Notes under the pieces: model-generated
Told to the model about the DNA's origin: nothing
What the model saw: only the letters and a program-made list of their open reading frames with translations
Database searches by the model: none
Program-made: the position numbers and the translations under genes
Part shown: positions 50,201 to 62,200 of the stretch, in pieces
How the letters are laid out: every line of letters begins with the position of its first letter
Numbering within the stretch: position 1 is the first letter of the stretch
Assembly: GCA_026874595.1 (NCBI GenBank)
Contig: CM049306.1
Coordinates: forward strand, 24,359,519-24,423,518
DNA length: 64,000 bases
Origin: Sipunculus nudus
Taxonomy: Eukaryota; Annelida; Sipuncula; Golfingiida; Sipunculidae
Direction: 5' to 3'

Positions 50201-53200
50201 TGTCTGCAGCGTAAACGTGAATGTAGGTGGCGCCACCTGTCATAAAATCAGAAAAGCTATCCAGGATGTATACGCATGCCCAATTTCAGGTGAATTAGTC
50301 AAGTCACTGCAGAGATATGAGTGATTTTAACCCAAGGCAGACGAACAGATGGACACTGTGCAAACATGGTTGCAGGTGGCGCCACCATTTTTGGTGTATG
50401 TTATAAAGCTCTCCAAGGGCTACATTTGTGCAAAAAAATTTTCCTGATCGGTCAAACGGTTCCCGAGATATGAGCTTGGATGTCTGCAGCGTAAACGTGA
50501 ATGTAGGTGGCGCCACCTGTCATAAAATCAGAAAAGCTATCCAGGATGTTTACGCATGCCCAATTTCAGGTGAATTAGTCAAGTCACTGCAGAGATATGA
50601 GTGATTTTAACCCAAGGCAGACGAACAGATGGACACTGTGCAAACATGGTTGCAGGTGGCGCCACCATTTTTGGTGTATGTTATAAAGCTCTCCGAGGGC
50701 TACATTTGTGCAAAAAAATTTTCCTGATCGGTCAAACGGTTCCCGAGATATGTGGGTTTATGTGTGGAAACAGACGCACAAACGGACGCAGAGCGCAAAG
50801 GAAAGGTCAGAGGTCAAAACAAAATCGGGGCGCAGCAGTTCACATGTGACCCGAACATAATCCCGGGTTTCGGAAAATTCCGCCCAGCGGTTACGGAGGA
50901 GTTCTCCGGACACCTACGCGGCGGCGGCGGCGGCGGCGGCGGCGGCGTCCAGCTGAAAACATAGTATCCGCAAAACTCTGTTTTGGCGGATACAATAATT
51001 GGTAAGCACCTGGCCTTGACCCGAGACTGTTTATTCTTTAGGGTTCCCCAGGGGGCACAACTATTATGGACCTTTCACTGAACATCATCACTTTGTAAAA
51101 GGTTATCAATGTTACTGCAGGTGTACATTCTAATACTGCACTATTGCTTAAGCCTGTGTGACATATTAAGAGGTTACAGAAATAGCAAGTCATGATGCTG
51201 GATACTGGGGGCATCCTTGGGGAATCCTGTGGTAATCCATACTAATCGGGGAAGATGTGCGAGATCCATGGGATGCTATGGCAGGTTTTTACAGTTTAAA
51301 ACTTCCATGGGCCATGGTAGCCCCGTTTAAAGCACTGTGATTATCAGGGGATACCATGAACAGCACTGTGGATTAACATGGAAAGTTAAACACAGACATA
51401 GCAATGGCAATCACTAAGATAGCATACCTTTTATTATCAGATTCTACTCGTATATCTCTGGTGAAGTTTCCATCTAACTGCTGACTCAGCACTTTTGCGT
51501 AACACTGGTTTGCTGTTTCACGCAGTTTTCTAGCAGTGTTTACACTCTGAAAACAGAGGAAATTTAAACAGATTATGAAAAAGCTTTTATATTCCCTCTT
51601 GAGGCATTTTCTTACTTAAAGGGGCCTAATCACCTATAAAGCATGTTGAATTTACACCCAAAATTGCATCTTTTCTTTGAAATAAATTGGAACCTGCTAA
51701 AACATTGCCCTGAAATTCTTGGTTTCTTCCTGTACATGAGTGTTAAAAATAGTGGATTGGGCACGATCACAGGCATCAACATAAACACAGCACATGTGAC
51801 TGTGTTCATTGCCCAGGCCACAACACCTGTCAATCAGGAGATGCTCAGACATACTCTACTAAAAATATCTATTATATGTTCCTGCTGGCTGAAACTTCAC
51901 ATGCTATGGTGACTGAGGGACCCAATACATGGGGTCTCACTGTGCTGGGCATGTCATTGCAGCTGAGATCCCTGGACCTATCACACAAATCTGTTGCGAT
52001 ATGTTTTAGAATGAGTGTACATTCAGCCAATGGACTGTTATGTCCATCCAGCAGAGACATGAAGGTCCATGGATGGACTAGTTTGGACCAGTTGTTGTTT
52101 AGGATCTGTTGCACATGTGCAAGATCAAACCTCCAGTCACGCAGCCTTGGATATGGTAAAAAGACATAAGTGAACTGAGTTTACTCACAATGCAAAACCA
52201 TAACAAAGTTTTAAACAGCCATATGGGGGATACTTGTGTGTTGGGATGGTTTTGCTGGGAAACTTTTGTATCTAGCAAAACTGAACTGATAGTGTGAAAG
52301 AATAGACATAATATTGCTCCTGAATGTCCCTTTAACCATACAAATGTTTGTGTTATGCAGGACTTAAAACAGATATAGCATTAGATATGATAGAATAAAC
52401 AGAAAACTATAGCAAACAGCAGCTAACACTACAACACTAATCCAACCCAGTAAGGAGTGTTTCATACTGTCCCTATTTATATCTTAGGGCTCCATGATCT
52501 ATATATGCTGGTCCATCAGGACTCCTTTTGCACACTGCCATCTATAACTAAATGACATTTTAATATTCAAATATTTTTTTAGTTACAACTAGCTGGTGAA
52601 CTGAAAGGTTTATGATTCTTTTGACAAGGGCCGACCTTTTCACTTAAGAACAAGTTAGCGAATCTTTTATCATAAAACAGGGAAAACAATCATCAACCAA
52701 AGATAGGATACACCACACTTGAACTCCTAAATGTAAATGATCACAATAATTTTATTCCAGAATCCTCACTATAAATACAGCGAGAGAAAAAATACCAATA
52801 TTCAGTATGTGACTGTTATATTGTCTCACTCTAGGTCTTGGTATGCAAGTGCTGGTGCATGCCAACCCTACCTGTGAACAGGCTTCCTGGTGCATGTTGA
52901 GCATCTGAAGTTCATCTCGGGCCTGTTGCTGAAGCTGAGCATCTCCCCCTCCTGACATATTTAACATCTGCAGCTGTTGACTACACAGTGACCCCTCCAG
53001 CTTGGAATGTGTCTCCAACATCTCCGACTCGGACACAAGACTAGTTGTAAACTCCCGGAGATGGTCTATGATATGCCTTAAGTGAGCCCTGAAAGGAACC
53101 AGACACTGACCTGGTAGCTATATAGGTATATGTAATTACTACTACTGTCATTTGATCACAACCTATGCAAAACATTTTTATTAGAAGAATTATAAACAGT

Positions 53201-56200
53201 GTACCAGGTTATATTAGAGCAGAGGCCTGCACAGGGCTGTAATATTTCCTCACTAAACTTTATATATATGAATTACTCTTGACCAGGTTTTTAAATATTA
53301 CTTTTAAATATGACACATATATGCTTAGTAACACGATTGTTTGTATGTACATATATATGTATGTATAAATGTGTGTATGTATAGGGTTACTGGTTCAGTG
53401 TATCCAGAAAATGGAAATTGAATACACAGAAATGTCAGTCCACTTGGAGGGGAACTGAACAACCATAACATCACTTCATTGGTACTTCAACCTATGTAAA
53501 ATCACAGAAAAGTTGGGTATCCCTAGAGGTTTCTGACTGAAATCAGAAGGGGTTCAATTCCATTGCAAAAAGAAAGGACTTTTCATTGTATTCATGCCCT
53601 TTCTCCATCTCTCTATATTTTCGAAATGTTAATATCAGTAAGGGGAAAGGATTACTGATAAATTAACTTTTCTACGCCAAAGAGTATTCTGAAACAAAGT
53701 TTATTTAATAAACCATGTCTGGTAAAAATCTGCCTTATCTGGGACCACACTGTAACTGCTTGCTTTGGCAGTCTTTTGGTTAACTCCAGCCTAATGGTCA
53801 GCAACTAGATAATCATCATCTCTTCATTGCTTCACTGCCCTTTACCTAATCATAAAAAATTTTAAGTGTTTTATACGCTCTCATACTCCTCAATGTTTTA
53901 TCAGTTTTATGACCGACCCCATTTTCGACACCAGATAGGATGTTTTGTTTTGCCTCTGCATCTCTCATGATATTCCATCATTATACATAATTACACTGAG
54001 AGCCATTTGGCCTTCTCACCTGAATAAATCAACCACTTTTACTGTACAGTTCATTTTGTTTGAAAAGTCCTGTGCACAGTGTTTGATCAGGTAGATGATA
54101 CCACAGTTGCCCTTGACGTATTTAAAGTCTTCCTCTACTGCCAGACCACGGCCACTAGGGGGCTCCATGTATGCAGCTGAAGTGGAAACAAGATACACTT
54201 AAAATATCATATATTCAAGGAAATACATAGAATATAAATGAACTCTATATTTTATATATTTTACAACCAGAGACAATGTTTATCTTCAAAGGAAAAAGTG
54301 TGCAAGTACACTGTGAACATACATGGAATTATTACATACACACAAATGTAGACAGAGTGAAACCTTTATTGTACTGAAGTTAAAGGACCCAACAGAATCT
54401 TAAAATACATTTAAAATTCTACACAGGCTAGTTTTACTTCATAGTAATTAATTTGAACTTTTTATGTACCTACTCTACAAGACTTCAAAAGAAGTAGGGT
54501 GTTCAACTTACCGGAGTTTGACCCTAAAATATTTTGCAATATATATAACAGCATAGTAATAAACGGATACACTTCAGTCTTTATATTCCATGAGAAACTA
54601 CAGTGATAATAAATGTTAAGGACAATATACTTTTTATGGTTATGGTAAAGTATTTTATACCATGATGTTATGAAAAAAAAATGTGACTTACGCAGCTGAA
54701 AGCTAAGAACTGGATACTGTGAGGCTCCTAATACACAGAGGTACAGTGGGTTTTCCCTTGTTGTCACCGGGTAATCGCTGACTTTTTGTATCGCAGTCAC
54801 ATGGTCCATTAGTAGCCCTCTGTCACACAGCAGTAACTGACTGCTGGCATTGATTTCTGTTTGTTTAGCTATTTCTTCTTTAAGTTTGACTAAACTGTCA
54901 ACATAAATGAAGAAAAATTATAAATTAAAGTTTTCTGCTAATTAGCATATGGAGGTATCATTATTAATTTATTAATAAACTGAAAAAAATATGTATGCTT
55001 TCAATCTATCTAGAGTTAGGGGGGGGGAATCATATCCTTTATAATTTGCATATACATATCATGTTTAAATAATCCATATATATAATTTTTTTTTGAAGAA
55101 AAAAACTGTATTGAGCCAGTGTAGCATTTTGAAAATCAGTTGAACCTCACTAAATGCCATTCTAAAAAGTATGTAGACCCCTTGATGTATCTGAATTGTA
55201 TAAACAATAATTAATTAAAGTTATAAACTGTAACTCTTCTGATTTGCATTACCTAAAATGTTCCCTTATTGAGTTAATTGTAAATAACAAAATCTTTTAA
55301 TTTTTGTTGGTCACAGGGAGGTGACAAGTTCCCTTTACTTCTCTCACAAAGTTAATTTTGGATAAAATTAAACAAAATATAACCTTTAGATAAGTTTCAA
55401 TGAAGAAATTTTTAAACTTTAAATCTTTCAGGTACTGACGAACAGTAAACTTGCATACATACGACATTATTCTTTTTTTACCCAAGATATGAATATATCT
55501 AGGGTTTGTCAGATATACAGCAACAAATATAAATTGGGGTACCTTTGGAAACATTTATTATTATTATTTAAGGTAATACTGCTTTTACTCGTCAGCGCAA
55601 TCTAGTATTCAAACTTTGAATAATTTAGATGTTATTAACAAGTCCCATTTTGATTGAACAGTAGTTTGAATCCTATTTTAGACCACTGCATTAAAATGCT
55701 TCTATTTATGTTTGCAATCCATTCCTCTGTATGAGGAGGCAAAATGAATATTCATATATGAATGTCTGAGTTTTCTGACATGCCTTTCATTAAATGAACA
55801 CAAGATGGCACTGAAATGCAGGAGAGGTATTACTGTAACTAATAATGAAGACTATGATGAATTTTTAGGCACCCCATTATACCATTATAGTTATAATAGT
55901 AAAACCACAGTTATTTGATAAATACATCCTGACGCACCTGACTGTTGGCTCCAAGTATATACATAATGATTCAAATGTATGTACAAAATACACATGGATG
56001 ACTTTTTTGCTGCTAATATTGTTTGCTTGAGCGAAGAACGCGTCAAATGTCAGCATCCTCCGTGGGTTACTCTCCAGCAGACCGGCCAAAAGTGGTGTCA
56101 GCAGGTGACGTAAACCTCTGTAGAATACAAGGAAATGCAAGGTGTACAGAAGTTTGATTTTTCTAATATTTCAATATTAAAATTTCACCTGCAAGTACAC

Positions 56201-59200
56201 CCTTCACACATTATTTGCATGTGTTAATGAAGCCTTCAGGATGTTGTTCACTTTGAGAAAAACCTGAGAATCATTCATGACATCTTATGTAGAAAAGACC
56301 AACTGAAATACAATATATATCATATTTAATGTTGGGGGTTAAGGCCTAATTCTTTTAATGCTTGCTTAAATAAATAAATGAACATCTGCAGAATTCCATT
56401 CTGGTCACTACCTGACAGGCTTTATCACACACTTTCTCTCATTTTATATCCTTGCGACAGCCAGGCTAGTTGATAACTTCACCTGCGGAACCTGTGTGTG
56501 TAATCCATCCCATTACTTGGTCATAACACTGAGGAACCCCAGAAAGGTGCACTCATTTTGTGAGGTAAGACCTTTCCATTAAGCTTGCAGTGCACTCACC
56601 CTGGGTGGGGGCTAACCGTGAAAAACCTCACCACCTCGGCTGAGATTCAAACCCACGATCTCTCGGCTTTGAGTCCTGTGCTCTACCCCTGAGCCACAGA
56701 AGCCAGTATATATATATCATAATTTTCTTAAGCTGTCATGTGACACATCATGCGACTTACTTGACACATCATGTGACTTACTTTGAGAGTCTGCATGTGG
56801 CTGGTAGTTCCCTGGACCAGTCTATTGGTCCATCTTGGTACCTCTGTATTCCTGAGATGACACCTGAGGCTTTCTGGGTGGTAATTTTGTGCCTGTGATC
56901 AAACCACAAACAATGCATGCATTCCAATTAAATTCACTTGCTCTTCACATTAATATACAGAATTTATTATTACTTTGATGGTAACAGATGTTCCAGCCCT
57001 CATTTTTAGATTGATAAAGAGTATCATCTGTGAATATGTTTTATTTTCACTATTTTTTTATCAATTGTAATTTTTGTACATTTGTGGGCATGTAAGGAAA
57101 AATAAACTTTTCAAACCTAAAATTACTTTTATAGATAATAAATCAGCTATTATATCATCAGAAAATTGCCACTTTATAATTTTTAATATATAATTTAGTT
57201 CAAATTTTTGTTCTATTGAAAGAATAAATTATATTGCCCAGTAAATATACCTAAAATGTTAACACTATTTTTCTCCTAAACAGAGTGTGAATATACAACA
57301 ATCCTCTCTGGTACATGCAGCTTAAGATACTGTCAAAAATTCCTAACTTTTCACTGACTCCTGCCTCAACCAACATTGGGAATGAAATTGTATATGCAGC
57401 CACAATGATAATCATTCCATGGTAAAGATATCCTCATTAGAGGGCTATTCCACAAAATACATAATACAAGTAAAATCCTTCATACATTGTAAGTCGATTC
57501 CGTCTTCCTCCAAATGGTCTGAAGGGTAACTCTCCTGTTGCCAGGTGATAAAAAGTCACACCAAGACTCCAGAGGTCAACTGTGGCATCAAACTGTTGTC
57601 CGTGTGGCCCGTCTAGAAGAGCTCTCTCATACATATCAGGTCTCTGAAAAGTGGTACACAACGCACTGTAACATACAGAACAATTAATGTATATGCCTCT
57701 TTATTTGACTAAGTGGGATGAAAGAATTTCAAGAAAAGTTGTCCATATATTCTAGATGCTACAAAAAGGGTAAAAGACAACCTATATATTAATTGGCATA
57801 GCATAAGCCCACCAAAACATAATTTTCTCACTTTTAAAACTTTCAGTTATGAGTGAAAAAAGCATTATTTTAAAATTATGAACCTTAGTAACTGTATAAA
57901 TATAACCCTGTCCTTAATGTCATTGCTCCAAGAGCTTTGCGAAATATGTAAAACTCATTATTTTTATGCCCAGTAATAGGACATGCATTGCTCCAATACT
58001 TACCAGATATTCTTCTGTTCCATATAAGGACATAAACTGTTCCTTGTCATCCAGTTCCCTGGCTGCCCCAAAATCAGTCAACTTATAAACGGAACTGAAA
58101 TCAATCATCAAATATAATAACAGTTTCACTCATCTAACAGTTTTTTTTGCTTCTATGTGTGCAGTGTATTTTCCATATTTTTCAAATACATAACAAAATA
58201 ATCATAATATGTAAAAGACCAATCATTTTGAATACCATATTTGGACTGGGAATGTTAATGTTCACTAGGACTGTAACTACATTCCCTCATGATATGACAT
58301 GTAATGTGAAACTCCCCTCACGATATGATACAAAATATGGTTCATAAAGGTATATTAAATCCTAGATTCAGAGTTTAAATTACTAGTTCTTTAAACATAT
58401 AATTTCTCATAGAATCCTTTCATTTATGTGTTTCCAGACCATAAAAATAAATTTTATTTGTATAAAATAGCCAATCAGATGCTGCCACTCTTGTTTTAGG
58501 CAACAGGTTTCAAAATAAAAGTCCTGTTCAGCATTTAGAAACAATAATTAAATGTTGGATGTAGATTCCCATCAGGTGATCCAATATCGTCTATGAATCA
58601 TACAGGGGCAACTGACTTTGCCAAAATAATTTCTGACTTTGTATTTCAAAGATTTCTGTACTGGTGTATTATTTACAGCAGTTATATTAAACCTAACCTC
58701 CATGCATAGATAAATTTGTAGCCTGAAATAATCCATAAGATCTCTATGTCTATGCAATTTTCTTGCACTCCAAAATTTTGATTTCTATTTGATAAATATT
58801 TATAAAGCCTGAAACTCACACAAAAATATCCCTTGTCTTAGAACCCACACTAAGGGCCATCATCTGTTGAACTCTGACCTGTTGAACTCTGACCTTAGAC
58901 AGCAATGTCCATTTTTTTATTAAATATAAGTTACATCAAAGCTCAAGATAAATTGCCAGCAGGAAACACCCGACAGTGTTTTCCCCCAGGCTGTCAAGCA
59001 CACCATAGAAAAAGTAGGACATTGAAAAGTAAGACAGGAAAAAAAAAAAAGGAGGACAAAAGTACGGAAATAGAAAGATAAAGAAGAAGATAATAGGAGT
59101 GAAACCACAAATAACAACTTTATAAAACTTCTTAAATTTGATGAATGAATGTGAAAACAAAAAACTGACATTACTGAGTACCGGAAAACACATTTTATGT

Positions 59201-62200
59201 GGTGTCAGTTTGTACCTGCACTTTTGAGATCAAATAAAAATGCCAACAAGGACATTCCACAGTAATTCACAGCATTTTGACACTGAATGTTACAGTGCAA
59301 AACAAAAATATAGGAAAAAGTGAAAATTTTCAAGAAAAATAAGACTGAGACCAAAAATGTAGGAAATAGCAGGAAAAGTAGGATCGCTTGACAGCCTTTT
59401 TTCCTGGAAACACTTAAGTTTCTCATTTATTTCACTGATGCGTTACAGCACATGCATAGATAGTAGATGTAGAATCGTGATTCAGTACAAAAATAATGTG
59501 AATGACAAAATGGGTATATCCTGGTCAAGCTATAGTCACTCTCCAAACCTGTCACCATGTTACATCCTTTGATTATTAAATTTAACAATTCAGGGGTTGG
59601 GTAAATCCAGTGACGTCTGCAGAGTTTGTTATATGACACATCCGTGTTCTATTACAGTGCATATCTGACTGTAAATACTATAATGCTATCTAAGCGGATA
59701 ACATGATAAGATCGTGCACTTTCACTGACCTCCCATCTGGTTCAACAAATTTGAGGATGTTTCCTGGTTTGATATCTCTGTGTACAACTCCCTGATCTCT
59801 CAGGTGGTTCATTCCAGCAGCTGAACAGATGAATGAAACATTTGCCATCACTGTACATATACAATAACAGATATGCTCTATAAAACATGCTCCTCTGTCT
59901 GCAAACTGAACCATATGATGCAGAATTTAAGAATACCATAGAGCACTTGAACCACAGAGTTACAACTGGTCTTTCTCATTAGTGGTGTGCAAATTAATTG
60001 ATTATACTGATGATTGGTCGTTTTCTTTTATAATTAATAAATTTGTTTAAAATTATCCATAATCAATCACAAACAATTATGTATGCACATCCAAAGTCAT
60101 ATTATCCTGAAAAAAATATTTCAATTTTGTTAGACATATGTGAAACACAAGGATTAAAACAGCCGAAAAAACTTGTGAAATGAATGTGTTAATAACCCAG
60201 CCATTACCTTGACCTTTAGTGTCATGTACAAGTTAAAGACTAACACCCAGTTAACCTTTAGGTAAGATCCTATACAGCAGATTTCACGATGATATAGATG
60301 ATACATAATAAATAATTGATTACTGGTAAAAATGGATCATGTGTCCGTTTTTATCTTTCAATCATCAAATATGATTTTAACACTGATTCCCACCACTACT
60401 TCTCATAGTTGCAAAAGTGATTAATAAGCAGTCATACAGATGCTGTACAGAAGGAATGCTCTCTTGCCTGTAACATCAACTCTAAAGTGCTGATTGTGAG
60501 AAAATCTTGTAAAACCAGAAATAGAATACAGGTAGTTCACAAGCGACTATGTGTATCCGCTGAAATCAGAGTGGGTTAGGTGAAGTTAGGCATTAACTGA
60601 GTGGCAAGGGGAAATAGGGTGAGATCTGTTGCATATTAGCATGGATGTCTGCCATGTAAACATGATTATAGGTAGTGCTTCCTGTTATTTGAAAGAGAAA
60701 GCTATCCAAGGTGTTGCATATGAAAAATTTCAGGTGGTTAAGTCAAACCACTGCTGAGATATAAGTGATTTTTACCCTTGGCAGATGAACAGATGGACAC
60801 CATGCAAAAATAGTTGTATGTTGGCCACCATATTTGTATAGGCTTTAGAGCTATGTAAGATCTATACTCATGCAGAATTTCAGGCCAATACATCAAACCA
60901 GTCCTGAAATATTAGCATGGATGTCTGCAGCATAAATGTGAATGTCGTTGGCACCACCTGCCACAATATGAAGAAAACTATCAAAGATGCATAATTTTGC
61001 AAAATTTTAGGCGAGATATGAATGATTTAATCCCACAGCAGACAAACAGAAGGACGCTGTGCAAAAATGGTTGCAGGTGGTGCATAAAGAGCAATGTGAG
61101 ATCTATACACATGCAAAATTTCAGGCCCATACATCTTACCAGTCCTGAGATATAAGCATGGATGTCTGCGGTGTTAACGTTAATGTAGGTGGCACCACCT
61201 GCCATAAAATCAAGAAAGCTTTCCAAATGAACACAAATGCAAAATTTTAGACAGATAAGTCACGATATGAGTGATTTTATCTCACAGTAGACAAACAGAT
61301 GGACGCTGTGCGAAAATGGTTGCAGGTGGAGCCATCAGTTTTTTGTATGATATAAAGCTATCCAGGAGCTACACTCATGCAAAATTTAAGTGAATGGTCA
61401 AACGGGTACGAAGATAGATGCACATATGAACCCACTGCAGTAAAGAAAGGTCAGAGGTCAATGAAAAATGGTTAGGCACTTGTTTACATGTGACCCAATA
61501 ATAGGGGTCAACTTTCAGAAATATCAGTCCAAAGGTCTCAGAGGAAATCTCCAGAAACATCCATGGCAGTGGAGGCTGCGGAACCCAGTCAAAAACACAG
61601 AATGGGCAAAACTTTATTTGACAGATACAATTAGGAGTTGTTCAAGGACTGTTCCACAGAAATACCAGTACATGGAAATATTTCTTTGGAAAAACTGGAA
61701 AATTGGTAAATATGAGGTAATATACAAATGCAGAGCAGCTACTCTACAGGGTTGAACCATAGAATAAGAACCGGTTTTGTAACAAATAGAGTATCATTCC
61801 TGCTATGCAACCACATTTCTGTAGCATAAAGCAAAAGCAGAGTTATTGTTTTTTTATAAATTCTGTGTATTAAATTGTGGGTGTGTTAGTGTACATTTGT
61901 GTATAACAAGATATATGCATGATGGTTTCATGTATTTTAGTAAAACACAATGCATAGGTAGGGTACTCTCTACATTTCAGAGTAAATCCCTTTGCAAATA
62001 CCATCAGGATCAGTGGTTTATGGCTTTTGTCATCATTTGTTTCTTATTTTTCTCAGATGTGACCATAACCTGGTTCACCATCAGGTGCCTTCATTACACA
62101 TACCAACATGTTGCAGCACCCTAAGAAACTCTGTCTCCTCAAGTCCATAAGCGTTGGCGGGGTCATCCAGCATGTTGTACAGGCTTCCTCCCTTGCATAG

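Noticed and set aside
51643-52169. Open frames on both strands between kinase exons
   Set aside because: No kinship with TBK1 and no splice-site phase that fits the kinase chain, which already joins 53088-52872 to 51546-51428 in frame.
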